A DNA stretch of 28,008 nucleotides, from positions 1-28,008 of the forward strand of contig CAYVDN010000040.1 in NCBI GenBank assembly GCA_964450685.1, given 5' to 3'. How positions within the stretch are numbered: the first letter of the stretch is position 1; every line of letters starts with the position of its first letter. The notes beneath the pieces are model-generated. The model saw nothing but the letters and a program-made list of their open reading frames with translations. It was not told the DNA's origin and searched no databases. The DNA comes from JBAOHV01 sp964450685. GTDB taxonomy: Bacteria > Actinomycetota > Acidimicrobiia > Acidimicrobiales > Microtrichaceae. The position numbers and the translations under genes are program-made. Shown here in pieces: positions 1 to 8,106 of this stretch.

Positions 1-129
1 CAGGTCGCCGGAACGCGATGACCGCCGCGATGCGATGGGTGCTAGACCGGCTGGTGAGCGAGGGTGTCGGCGGAAGGCGACCGTGTGGCGATCGGTCCGG
101 GTGCGCCACCGGTCGGGAGTGGAGTGGAG

Positions 130-990
130 ATGGACGGATTCGGCAAGGCCCAGAACCTGGACGTCGACTCGGTTGCGGAGGCGATCGACGGTGCTCTGGG
201 GTCCCAGCAGCGGGGCGTGCTGACCGCCTCCGAGGCGACCGAGTCGATCCAGGGGACGACTTCGCTCTACATGCGCTTCGCGGTGGCGCCACCGGCCGAG
301 GTGCAACTGGTAGTCGACTACGCCCGCCGCGCGATCGAGGAGCTGGCGCTACGGCCCGACGTCATGGACCCGGTGCTGGTCGAGCACTTCGACGAGTGGT
401 TGCGCGGCCAGCGGATGGCCGACGAGGTTCAGCAGCGGCTGGACGCACTGCTCGACCCGCTGGTCGAGTGGGCCGCCAAGGGTGACATCGACGCGCAGGC
501 GGAGCTGACCGAACTGTGCGGCACTGGACGACAGAGCAACCGTCTGATCCTCAGTCTCAAGACCGCTGCAGCCCAGATCCTCCGAGGAGCCCACAAGGCG
601 GGGTGCTGGGCAGGCCTGCGCGACGCCGTTTCGCCCGACCTGCGGGGAAGCGGTCAGATAGCCAGTCCCGACAACAGCAGGAACGAGTTCACGCTGGCTC
701 TCAACCTGCTCGCACAGCTGGCGTGCGACCCCGACAGCGGAGCCGACGCACGCCGGGCCTTGTTGGACCTTGCCCAGCACGTCGAGATGGCCGGTGAGGC
801 GGTCGTGCGGCTGCCGATGCATCTGCTCGACGACGATGACCGGGCGCGGCTGCTCGAGATCCACGAGAACCGCGTCCAGCTGTTCTGCGATGACCCGCTG
901 TTCATCCCGCTCAGCATCGAACTGCTGCGCGACAACCGGATCGTGCGCGGGGCCGTCTGGCAGGCGTTCGACGCACGTCACGTGGGCTGA
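130..990 (+). CDS. Hypothetical helical protein, unknown function
   Basis: A 286-residue protein that I do not recognise. The ATG at 130 is chosen because a purine-rich GGAGTGGAG lies directly before it; an upstream in-frame start at 64 would add 22 low-complexity residues. The product is soluble, acidic and almost entirely alpha-helical by composition, with no signal peptide, membrane segment, Cys cluster or nucleotide-binding loop. Helical blocks rich in Leu, Asp and Arg run through the middle and C-terminal halves, with a DDDD stretch near residue 230. Codon use is typical of the window, so it is probably a real native gene. It converges on the TrpB2 gene with only 42 bases between the two stops, and that space carries a tandem repeat. 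The 129 bases upstream contain no convincing gene; an earlier gene may end just outside the window. Confidence 0.7.
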   Translation: MDGFGKAQNLDVDSVAEAIDGALGSQQRGVLTASEATESIQGTTSLYMRFAVAPPAEVQLVVDYARRAIEELALRPDVMDPVLVEHFDEWLRGQRMADEVQQRLDALLDPLVEWAAKGDIDAQAELTELCGTGRQSNRLILSLKTAAAQILRGAHKAGCWAGLRDAVSPDLRGSGQIASPDNSRNEFTLALNLLAQLACDPDSGADARRALLDLAQHVEMAGEAVVRLPMHLLDDDDRARLLEIHENRVQLFCDDPLFIPLSIELLRDNRIVRGAVWQAFDARHVG

Positions 991-996
991 CAGCAG

Positions 997-1050
997 CTAC
1001 AGCCGGACCTGCGGCTACAGCTGGAGCTGCGGCTACAAGTCGAGCTGCGG
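997..1050. repeat. Three tandem copies of an 18-bp repeat at the trpB2 stop
   Basis: Three head-to-tail 18-bp units lie at 997-1014, 1015-1032 and 1033-1050. Read on the minus strand they are CCGCAGCTCGACTTGTAG, CCGCAGCTCCAGCTGTAG and CCGCAGGTCCGGCTGTAG. The unit at 1033-1050 is the last six codons of the TrpB2 gene (PQLDL and stop). The other two follow the stop in the same frame and would encode PQLQL-stop and PQVRL-stop, so three in-frame TAG codons stand 18 bp apart. The array fills most of the space between the two convergent genes. Confidence 0.85.
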
Positions 1051-2397
1051 CAGGCGCGTCAGGGCGTCGCGCATCTGCTCGTCGGGGAACTCGTGGTCGA
1101 CCAGGTCGTCCGCGAAGTACGCGTTGTAGGCGGCCATGTCCAACATGCCGTGCCCACACAGCGCGGTCAGGATGACCTTCTCCTCGCCGGTCTCCTTGCA
1201 GCGCAGAGCCTCGTCGATTGCCGCGGCCAGCGCGTGCGTCGGCTCCGGCGCGGGCACGATTCCCTCGGTGCGGGCGAACTGCACGCCCGCGGCGAAGCAC
1301 TCCCGTTGGGGTCGCGCCTCGGCCTCGATCAGGCCGAGCTCGTAGATGTGGGAGATCAGCGGCGCCATGCCGTGATAGCGCAGACCGCCGGCGTGGATCG
1401 GGTCCGGGATGAAGTCGTGGCCGAGAGTGTGCATCTTGACCAGCGGGGTCATGCCGGCAGTGTCGCCGAAGTCGTAGGTGTAGGTGCCCTTGGTCAGCGA
1501 CGGACACGACGCCGGTTCGACCGCACGGATCACCGGGTGGATGTTGCCGGCGAGCTTCTCGCGCAGGAACGGGAAGGTGAGCCCCGCGAAGTTCGACCCG
1601 CCTCCGGTGCAGCCGATGATCACGTCGGGGGTGTCGCCCGCCATCGCCATCTGGAGGATCGCCTCCTCGCCGATCACCGTCTGGTGCATCAGCACGTGGT
1701 TGAGCACCGATCCGAGCGCGTAGCGGCTCTCGGGGTCCTGGGCGGCGATCTCGACTGCCTCGGAGATTGCGATCCCGAGCGACCCGGGGTTGGTCGGATC
1801 GTCAGCGAGGAGCTTGCGGCCGTACTCGGTCACATCCGATGGTGACGGGTGCACGCTGGCGCCGAACGCCTCCATCATCGCCCGGCGGTACGGCTTCTGG
1901 TCGTAGGACGCGCGGACCTGCCAGACCTCGCAGTCGATGCCGTACTGGGCCGACGCGAACGCGAGCGCGGTGCCCCACTGGCCGGCGCCGGTCTCGGTCG
2001 TCAGGCGCTTCACCCCGGCCTTCGCGTTGTAGTACGCCTGCGGTACGGCCGTGTTGGGCTTGTGTGATCCGGCGGGGCTCGTGCCCTCGTACTTGTAGTA
2101 GATGCGCGCGGGGGTGCCCAACGCTCGTTCCAGCCGGTGGGCACGGTGCAGGGGGGTCGCGCGCCAGAGCAGGTAGACGTCGCGTACCTCGTCGGGGATC
2201 GGGACGAAGCGGTCCTGACTGACCTCCTGGAGGATCAGATCCATCGGGAACAGCGGCGCCAGGTCGTCCGGGCCGATCGGCTGGTGCGTGGCCGGGTGCA
2301 GCGGCGGCGGAGGCGCCTCGGGCAGGTCCGGGATGATGTTGTACCAGGCGCTCGGAACCTGGTCGTCGCTCAGAAGGTATCGACTCGTCTCGGCCAT
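1033..2397 (-). CDS. trpB2: TrpB2-type tryptophan synthase beta-like PLP enzyme
   Basis: A 454-residue fold-type II PLP enzyme of the TrpB2 group. Family members carry out the beta-replacement half of tryptophan synthesis (indole or indole phosphate plus serine) in the cytoplasm. The Schiff-base lysine is K113 in the family-typical SHKPNTA stretch (residues 111-117), preceded by ARIYYKYEGTSPAGS. The catalytic-loop region TETGAGQWG lies at about 134-142 and the phosphate-binding GGGSN at 265-269. An N-terminal extension of about 75 residues, containing WYNIIPDLP, is characteristic of TrpB2 rather than TrpB1. The ATG at 2397 follows a GAGGGGGAACG ribosome site and is preferred to the upstream in-frame start at 2592. 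No trpA or other tryptophan gene is adjacent, which is usual for TrpB2. It is divergent from the phasin-like gene. Confidence 0.93.
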   Translation of the reverse strand: MAETSRYLLSDDQVPSAWYNIIPDLPEAPPPPLHPATHQPIGPDDLAPLFPMDLILQEVSQDRFVPIPDEVRDVYLLWRATPLHRAHRLERALGTPARIYYKYEGTSPAGSHKPNTAVPQAYYNAKAGVKRLTTETGAGQWGTALAFASAQYGIDCEVWQVRASYDQKPYRRAMMEAFGASVHPSPSDVTEYGRKLLADDPTNPGSLGIAISEAVEIAAQDPESRYALGSVLNHVLMHQTVIGEEAILQMAMAGDTPDVIIGCTGGGSNFAGLTFPFLREKLAGNIHPVIRAVEPASCPSLTKGTYTYDFGDTAGMTPLVKMHTLGHDFIPDPIHAGGLRYHGMAPLISHIYELGLIEAEARPQRECFAAGVQFARTEGIVPAPEPTHALAAAIDEALRCKETGEEKVILTALCGHGMLDMAAYNAYFADDLVDHEFPDEQMRDALTRLPQLDL

Positions 2398-2537
2398 CGT
2401 TCCCCCTCGGTCGTGGTGTTGCGGAGCGTACCCACCCGCCACGGCCCCGTGCGACGAGTCCAGCAGGTCCGGGGACTGGTGTGACTCTCGACCAATCCAT
2501 GGCGATGCAGTCCCACCGGTGAGATGCTCGACAGGTT

Positions 2538-2565
2538 CCGGGTGCAACCCGGTGCCCGGGCACCG
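2538..2565 (+). promoter_or_regulatory. Overlapping hairpins just before a ribosome site
   Basis: Two palindromes overlap immediately upstream of the GAGGAGGG ribosome site (2565-2572) of the phasin-like gene. The first is CCGGGT-GCA-ACCCGG at 2538-2552. The second is the perfect 16-bp palindrome CGGTGCCCGGGCACCG at 2550-2565. They share 2550-2552, so in RNA only one could form fully, and the second reaches the first base of the ribosome site. This could be a translational control element or a protein operator; no function is known. Confidence 0.45.
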
Positions 2566-2576
2566 AGGAGGGACAA

Positions 2577-2879
2577 ATGGCCACAGCCACATCCACCAAG
2601 AGCTCGTCCAACGGATCGGCCGAATCGCCGGCCGATGGGCTCAAGCGCCTGATCGAAGGTGCCGGCGAGAGCGAGCGCTCGGCGCTCGAAGCGGTGCAGC
2701 GGTTCGTGCAGACCGTCAACGACGCAGTCCCCGACGTCGGCGAAGAGGGCCCGCGACGCCAGATCATCGACGCGGCGTTCACGATGACCCAGCAGGTCGT
2801 CGACGCGTCGAACCAGCTGGCGATCAACCTGGTCGGGGTGACCGGCAACGCGTTGCAGGACGTGACCAGGTCCAAGTGA
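2577..2879 (+). CDS. Small phasin-like amphipathic helical protein
   Basis: A 100-residue protein with a Ser/Thr/Ala-rich disordered N-terminus (about 1-20) followed by long amphipathic helices (KRLIEGAGE, ALEAVQRFVQTVNDAVPDV, RRQIIDAAFTMTQQVVDASNQLAINLVGVTGNALQDV). This is the layout of phasin-like or granule-associated proteins: no signal peptide, no transmembrane helix, Ala/Val/Gln-rich helices. The ATG at 2577 follows a strong GAGGAGGG ribosome site. The next gene, an acyltransferase, starts inside its stop codon (GTGA overlap), so the two are almost certainly translated together. From that coupling and the neighbouring WS/DGAT operon I infer a role at a lipid surface, perhaps a droplet coat. 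Family assignment is by composition and helix pattern only, so the function is tentative. Confidence 0.75.
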   Translation: MATATSTKSSSNGSAESPADGLKRLIEGAGESERSALEAVQRFVQTVNDAVPDVGEEGPRRQIIDAAFTMTQQVVDASNQLAINLVGVTGNALQDVTRSK

Positions 2880-3694
2880 GCCAGGCCGACGACGAGGTCG
2901 GAGCGGCTCGCGATCCAGAGTTCCTGCGGGCCGCCCGACCGGTGCTCGAGCTGTACGCGTCGTACTTCCGACCGGAGGTGCGCGGGTTCGAGCGGGTGCC
3001 GGAGAAGGGGCCGATGCTCGTGGTCGGGAACCACTCGGGCGGTCAGCTCCCTCCGGACATCCCGGTGCTGCTGACGGCCTGGTGGCGAGAGCGTGGCGAG
3101 GACGAGCCGGTCTACACGCTGTTCCACTCGTTCTTCATGGGCCTGCCAGGGATCGGCTCACTCATGGCCCGAGGCGGCGGCGTGGACGCGGGACCCGCCG
3201 CCGCCGAGGCCATACTCGAGCAGGGCGCGGTGCTGATCGACTACCCGGGCGGCGACCACGAAGTGTTCCGCACCTGGGCGGAACGAAACACGATCGACTT
3301 CGGTGGACGCACCGGTGTGATCCGCCTGGCGTTGCGCACCGGGGTGCCCGTCGTGCCGGCGGTGTCGGTCGGGGCGCACGAGACGGTCGTCGTGCTGAGC
3401 CGTGGTGAGGCGCTCGCCAAGCGCCTGGGCCTGGACAAGCGGTTCAGGGTGTCGGTCATGCCGCTGGTCCTGGGCCCGCCCTTCGGAATAGTGCCCGGTG
3501 GCATCCCGACGTTCCCGTTGCCGTCCAAGGTGACCGTCGAGCTGCTCGATCCGATCGACTGGTCACAGCGCCACGGACCGGAAGCCGCGGATGATCCCGA
3601 GATCGTGCAGGCCTGCTACGACGAGCTCACCTCGAAGATGCAGGCTGCCCTCGACCGCCTGGCCGAGGAACGCCAGTACCCGGTCATCGGCTGA
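2876..3694 (+). CDS. LPLAT-family acyltransferase, MGAT/DGAT-like
   Basis: A 272-residue acyltransferase of the lysophospholipid/glycerol acyltransferase superfamily. The catalytic block is NHSGGQLPPD with H53 and D61. The second motif is YPGGDHE at 123-129, in place of the FPEG seen in PlsC enzymes. The PGG-x-x-E form is typical of the MGAT/DGAT2-like branch, which acylates mono- or diacylglycerols or related alcohols from acyl-CoA. The GTG at 2876 overlaps the stop of the phasin-like gene by four bases (GTGA), so translation is coupled. The long upstream extension of this frame, back to 2288, overlaps other genes and is not coding. Its exact acceptor cannot be read from the sequence, but the adjacent WS/DGAT operon supports neutral-lipid or membrane-lipid acylation at the inner membrane face. 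Confidence 0.88.
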   Translation: MSQADDEVGAARDPEFLRAARPVLELYASYFRPEVRGFERVPEKGPMLVVGNHSGGQLPPDIPVLLTAWWRERGEDEPVYTLFHSFFMGLPGIGSLMARGGGVDAGPAAAEAILEQGAVLIDYPGGDHEVFRTWAERNTIDFGGRTGVIRLALRTGVPVVPAVSVGAHETVVVLSRGEALAKRLGLDKRFRVSVMPLVLGPPFGIVPGGIPTFPLPSKVTVELLDPIDWSQRHGPEAADDPEIVQACYDELTSKMQAALDRLAEERQYPVIG

Positions 3695-3753
3695 ACCGGG
3701 TCAGTCCTGGCGGGCGAAGCGCAGGCGCGGTCGCCGCGGCAGATGGGCCGCCG

Positions 3754-5061
3754 TCAGGCGGTGAGCCCCCGCTCGGTCAGGCACCTGTCGACGAACTGCC
3801 AGACCGTGTCGGACCAGAGGTAGCCGACGTGGTTGCCGGCGAACCAGCAGGTCTCGGGATCCTCCCAGTGCTCTGCGAGGCGGCGGGCGTGCTCTGTCGT
3901 GGCGAGGCGGTCCCCGAGCCCGGCGAAGATCGCCCGGGCCGGCTGCGGGGTCACGACAGGCATCGTGAGAGGCGAGACGACGCGGTGCAGGTCCTGGGCG
4001 GTGCCGTCGAGGATGTTGTACTCGATCGCTCGCATGTGGAGGTGCCGAGGGGCGTGATGCTCGATCAGGCCCGGGAAGTCGATGATCGGGATCCCCACTA
4101 GTGCCATGTCGAGATCGGCCTCGAAAGCGGTCACCAGCGAGGTGATCATCCCGCCGAGCGAGACGCCGAACAGACCGACACCGTCGGGGTCCTGTCGGCG
4201 TACCCACGTGAGGAGGCGTCGTACGTCCCAGACCGCTTGGGTGAGGCCGTGCACACTGTTCATGAACTCGAACCCCAGGAACTCCTCGCCGCTGATGCGG
4301 CTGGGGCGCCGTGATCCGTGTACCGGTAGCACGATCGCTGCGACGTTCACCCCGAGCGTCTCGTGCAGGCGCGCGGCCCTGAAGGCGAACAGATCCATGA
4401 ACACCGAGCCGGTGCCGAACCCGTGCACGCAGACGACCCAGGGGCGGGGACGGTCGCGGTGGCGCAGCACCCAGGCTGACGCGGTGCGGTTGGACTCGAA
4501 CGCCAGCCAACGGTCAGTGCCGGGAACCCCCAGGTGCGGTTCGTAGCCGCTCGGCCACCACAGACGCTCGTAGCTGTTGCCGAGCGCCCAGCCCTTGGTG
4601 ACAGCCGGCTCCTCTAGCGGTGGCGGGGTCTGGTGGTAAGACACCGGGTCATCGATCCAGCCGCGTTCACTGAACAGGGCGTGGGCGCGGGTGAGTTCCT
4701 CGCTGACACGGTGGTAGTCGGCACGTCGCGGGAATCGGTTGGGTCCCACCGCGATGGCCATGATCGACTCGTCCATGAGGACGTGCCCGACGAGCGCCGG
4801 AGTGAGCCGAGCCGACGGCACCCCTGGGACGTCCTCACCGAGCAGTTCGCCGACGATGAAGCGCGCTGTGCGTGGGGCGGCCAGCGTGAGCCGGGCGAGC
4901 GGCTGATGCGCCAATCGCTTCTCGACGCCCCTGGTGGCACAGCTGACCCGATCGACGGCACCTGCAGGGTGCCACCACGGCGAGGACTGGGCGCAGCCGC
5001 CGTCGTTCCCCTCGGTCGCCTCGATCTCGTCGTCCGTTTCGGCCGATGTGACTGGCGTCAT
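3754..5061 (-). CDS. Alpha/beta hydrolase with long N-terminal region
   Basis: A 435-residue protein with a C-terminal alpha/beta hydrolase fold from about residue 205. HGFGTG at 213-218 forms the oxyanion region. The nucleophile elbow is GVSLGG with S301, and the likely catalytic acid and base are D384 (GLGDRL) and H411 (GNHVGYLW). The first 170 or so residues are an extra region of unknown fold, which makes the protein longer than the usual 280-320 residues. The ATG at 5061 is preceded by GGGGAGG. It is the last gene of a four-gene operon and lies 49 bases after the WS/DGAT stop. This context suggests an esterase or lipase acting on acyl esters made by the operon; the substrate itself cannot be deduced. 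A small GC-rich hairpin (3748-3761) spans its stop codon. Confidence 0.87.
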   Translation of the reverse strand: MTPVTSAETDDEIEATEGNDGGCAQSSPWWHPAGAVDRVSCATRGVEKRLAHQPLARLTLAAPRTARFIVGELLGEDVPGVPSARLTPALVGHVLMDESIMAIAVGPNRFPRRADYHRVSEELTRAHALFSERGWIDDPVSYHQTPPPLEEPAVTKGWALGNSYERLWWPSGYEPHLGVPGTDRWLAFESNRTASAWVLRHRDRPRPWVVCVHGFGTGSVFMDLFAFRAARLHETLGVNVAAIVLPVHGSRRPSRISGEEFLGFEFMNSVHGLTQAVWDVRRLLTWVRRQDPDGVGLFGVSLGGMITSLVTAFEADLDMALVGIPIIDFPGLIEHHAPRHLHMRAIEYNILDGTAQDLHRVVSPLTMPVVTPQPARAIFAGLGDRLATTEHARRLAEHWEDPETCWFAGNHVGYLWSDTVWQFVDRCLTERGLTA

Positions 5062-5110
5062 CTCGGACCTCCCCGCGGAATCTGGTGGGGGCCACGATAC
5101 AGACTGCCGC

Positions 5111-6487
5111 TCAGCGTGGGGAGACCCAGTCCTCCGATTCGGCCCGCAGGTCGTTCGCCAGCAGCCACGGGTCGGGCAGCGATGCCGAGCAGCCGAGCAC
5201 CGAGATGTACATGGTGCCGGCATAGCTCCACGCTGTGATGTTCACACCGATCCCCTCAAGGATCGGACCCGAGGAGAACAGAGACGTGACCACTCCACCG
5301 TCCACCTCCAGGCGGTCGCGTGGACCCCGCACACACGACACGACCATGTTCAGCGGCGGCCGCAGGTGGTCGGCGAGATGCGTCGAACCCCAGACCCGTG
5401 GGAGTACGCCGTGCAAGCTGGCCGGGATCATGCCCGAGCGCCACTCGAACAGGTCGGGTCCGAACTCTTCACGGACCTTGCGGGCAGCGACCGACGACTC
5501 GTGGATCGCGTGCATCCGTTCGAGCGGATCGTCGATGTCGGAGCGCAGCGGCAGGAAGAGGTTGTCCACGTGATTGCCGCCCAGACGGTGCCGGTCGGTG
5601 CGGGTGGCCATCGGTACCGAGGCGACCAACGTGGACTCGGGGAGAGCACCGATCCTGGTCAGGTAGCGCCTGACTGCTCCACCGCACAGGGCCAGGAACG
5701 CGTCGTTGAGGGTGACCCCGGCGCGGGACTTCGCGTCGAGTAGGACGTCGAGTGGGATCTCGAGTCCGGCAAAGGTGCGATCAGCGCTCAGGGCCACGTT
5801 GAACGGAGTGCGAGGTCCGCTGAACGGGCCCGGTAGGAGAGCGGTCACCGACTGCTTCACCACCCGTGCGTGTCGGGCGCCTGTGACCGTGTGCTTCACG
5901 ACCCGGGGGACCATCTTCGCGGCCGCCAACCCCCCGGCTGCCGCCGCCGAGTAGCGCTGGCGGGTCCCCGGCAGCGGCTCCGGTCGGTACGGCTCGACCA
6001 CCGCGTGTTCGTCGTCGGTGACGAACGCGTTCTCGAGCATCGCAACCGATGCGACACCGTCGGCGATCGCGTGGTGCAGCTTCATCACGAACGCGACCCG
6101 GCCACCGGCCAGGCCCTGCACGACCGTCATCTCCCACAGCGGCCGATCGCGAGGAAGGGGAGTGCCGGCGATGAGGGCCACCACACCGTCGAGCTCGCGC
6201 TGACCCCCGGGTGCCTCGACCGTCGTGATGCGCATGTGCTGTGACAGGTCGAACTCGGGGTCGTCGACCACAGACGGGTTCCCCAGCCCGTGCGGTGCCG
6301 GTATCACCCGTCGTCGCAGCATCGGCAATCGTGTCAGGTGCGCCTCGATGACCCTGGCAAGCTCGTCGTCGGGAAGCGGGTCAGTGCGTCCGGACAGGTC
6401 CACCACCACGACCTTCATGGTGTGCATGTGGGCGGTAGGGGTCTCCGAGTAGAGGAAGCGGGCGTCCAGCCCGGACATGACCTTCAT
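5111..6487 (-). CDS. WS/DGAT wax ester synthase / diacylglycerol acyltransferase
   Basis: A 458-residue bifunctional acyltransferase of the WS/DGAT family, which condenses acyl-CoA with diacylglycerol or long-chain alcohol to make triacylglycerol or wax ester at the membrane surface. The active-site motif HHAIADG is intact at residues 138-144. The N-terminus (MSGLDARFLYSETPTAHMH) and the PLWEM stretch at 117-121 are also family hallmarks. Length matches the usual 450-480. The ATG at 6487 overlaps the stop of the acyl-CoA ligase gene as ATGA, so the pair is translationally coupled: the ligase would supply the acyl-CoA used here. An alternative start is the nearby ATG at 6478. Confidence 0.95.
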   Translation of the reverse strand: MKVMSGLDARFLYSETPTAHMHTMKVVVVDLSGRTDPLPDDELARVIEAHLTRLPMLRRRVIPAPHGLGNPSVVDDPEFDLSQHMRITTVEAPGGQRELDGVVALIAGTPLPRDRPLWEMTVVQGLAGGRVAFVMKLHHAIADGVASVAMLENAFVTDDEHAVVEPYRPEPLPGTRQRYSAAAAGGLAAAKMVPRVVKHTVTGARHARVVKQSVTALLPGPFSGPRTPFNVALSADRTFAGLEIPLDVLLDAKSRAGVTLNDAFLALCGGAVRRYLTRIGALPESTLVASVPMATRTDRHRLGGNHVDNLFLPLRSDIDDPLERMHAIHESSVAARKVREEFGPDLFEWRSGMIPASLHGVLPRVWGSTHLADHLRPPLNMVVSCVRGPRDRLEVDGGVVTSLFSSGPILEGIGVNITAWSYAGTMYISVLGCSASLPDPWLLANDLRAESEDWVSPR

Positions 6488-8100
6488 GGCCCGGACCCGT
6501 CGCTGGCATGGGTCGGTGCCGCGGCAGCGACTGCCGCGGTTGCGACGGCCGCAGCCCACCGCTGGTCGGGTTTGCCCGCTGGCGACCGCACCACCTGATC
6601 GACCTCGACCAGATGTCGCGGGAGCTTGTAGCCGGCCAGTTGTGACCTGGCCGAGTCGCGAAGGTCATCGAGCGTCAGCGACGAACCAGGTCGCGCCTGA
6701 ACGACTGCGCAGACCGCCTGACCCCAGTCGTCGTCGGGCACGCCCACGACGACGGCATCGGCGACGCCAGGGTGTGCCTTGATGACTCCCTCGACCTCTT
6801 CCGGGTAGACCTTCTCGCCGCCGGTGTTGATGCACTGCGACGACCGTCCGAGCACGACGATCGTGCCGTCCTCCTCGATCGTGGCCAGGTCACCGGGCAG
6901 CGCCCAGCGGGAGTCGCCGACCTGGACGAACGTTGCAGCGGTCTTGTCCGGGTCACCCAGGTATCGCAGCGGGACACGTCCTCCGCGTGCGAGTCGGCCG
7001 ACCACACCGGAGCCTGGCGCCACGGGTTGGAGGTCGTCGTCGAACACGGTCGTGCGTTCATCCAGCTGGAGGCGGGGTGAGCCGTCCGGGTCGTCCGCCG
7101 GCGGGGAGCCCCCGATCTGGCCGGTCTCGGACGAGCCGAACGCGTCCCGCACGATCAGATCAGGCCTGAGCGCCCGCAGGCGGGCCTTGGTCGACGGCGA
7201 GAGCAACGCTCCTCCGGAACCCAGCGCCATGAGCGACGAGAGATCGTGGGCGTCGGGGTCATCCTCCAGGACGTCGATCAGTGGGCGCGCCATGGCATCA
7301 CCGACCACGACCAGGATGTTGACCCGTTCCCGGTCGACCAGGTCGAGTGTCGTCCTGGGGTCGAACCTTCCCGACGGGAGCGTCACGATCGTGCCGCCGC
7401 CGAAGAGCATCGCGAACGCCAGCCAGTGGGCGGCCGCGTGCATGAACGGGGGAGCGGGCAGCGCCACAAGGCCGGGATCCGGGATCCGGCCGGCCAGCTC
7501 GTCCGGTGACGAGATGTGCATGCCGAACTGGTAGGGGTCACCTCCGCCCATGGCGGCGAAGAAGATGTCCTCCTGACGCCAGATGACCCCCTTGGGCAGC
7601 CCGGTCGTGCCGCCCGTGTACACGCAGTACAGGTCGTCGGCGGAGCGGGTCGGATAGCTGGTCAACGATTCGGTGCCAGCGAGCGCGTCCTCGTACTCGC
7701 CGCCCTCGCCGACCGACAGCACGACCCGCTGTTCGGCCATGGAACCGAGTGCACCGCTGACAGCGTCGTTGAAGTCGACGTGGTGGACCAGACCGACCAG
7801 TCCTGCGTCTGCGTACAGGTGTCGCAGTTCGGCGTCGACATAGCGATAGTTGACGTTCACCGGCACCGCCCGCAGCTTGAACGCCGCGAGCATCACCTCG
7901 AGGTACTCGGAGCCGTTCGGCAGCTGGATGCCGACGAAGTCACCCTCGCCGACTCCGTTGCTCGACAGCACCGCAGCGAGCCTGTCAACGCGCTCGTCCA
8001 GCGCGGAGTAGCTGAGCCGTCGTTCACCGGTGACGACCGCTGTCCGGTCGGGAACGGTGGCGACGACGCTCTCGAACAGGTCTGCCAGGTTGAACTCCAC
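6484..8100 (-). CDS. Fatty acyl-CoA synthetase (FadD-type AMP-binding enzyme)
   Basis: A 538-residue member of the ANL superfamily, which activates a fatty acid with ATP and CoA to acyl-CoA via acyl-adenylate. The P-loop YTGGTTGLPKG lies at 161-171. FGSSETG supplies the A5-type motif, GEKVYPEEVE is the hinge-region motif, and the C-terminal catalytic lysine sits in SPAGKPD. The protein ends with an Ala-rich tail (AAAVATAAVAAAA) that is probably unstructured. The start is a GTG at 8100, with GAAGGAG about 11 bases upstream; it begins six bases after the stop of the beta-lactamase-fold gene. Its own stop overlaps the WS/DGAT start. Chain-length preference cannot be told from sequence. Confidence 0.95.
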   Translation of the reverse strand: MEFNLADLFESVVATVPDRTAVVTGERRLSYSALDERVDRLAAVLSSNGVGEGDFVGIQLPNGSEYLEVMLAAFKLRAVPVNVNYRYVDAELRHLYADAGLVGLVHHVDFNDAVSGALGSMAEQRVVLSVGEGGEYEDALAGTESLTSYPTRSADDLYCVYTGGTTGLPKGVIWRQEDIFFAAMGGGDPYQFGMHISSPDELAGRIPDPGLVALPAPPFMHAAAHWLAFAMLFGGGTIVTLPSGRFDPRTTLDLVDRERVNILVVVGDAMARPLIDVLEDDPDAHDLSSLMALGSGGALLSPSTKARLRALRPDLIVRDAFGSSETGQIGGSPPADDPDGSPRLQLDERTTVFDDDLQPVAPGSGVVGRLARGGRVPLRYLGDPDKTAATFVQVGDSRWALPGDLATIEEDGTIVVLGRSSQCINTGGEKVYPEEVEGVIKAHPGVADAVVVGVPDDDWGQAVCAVVQARPGSSLTLDDLRDSARSQLAGYKLPRHLVEVDQVVRSPAGKPDQRWAAAVATAAVAAAAPTHASDGSGP

Positions 8101-8106
8101 CGATCG

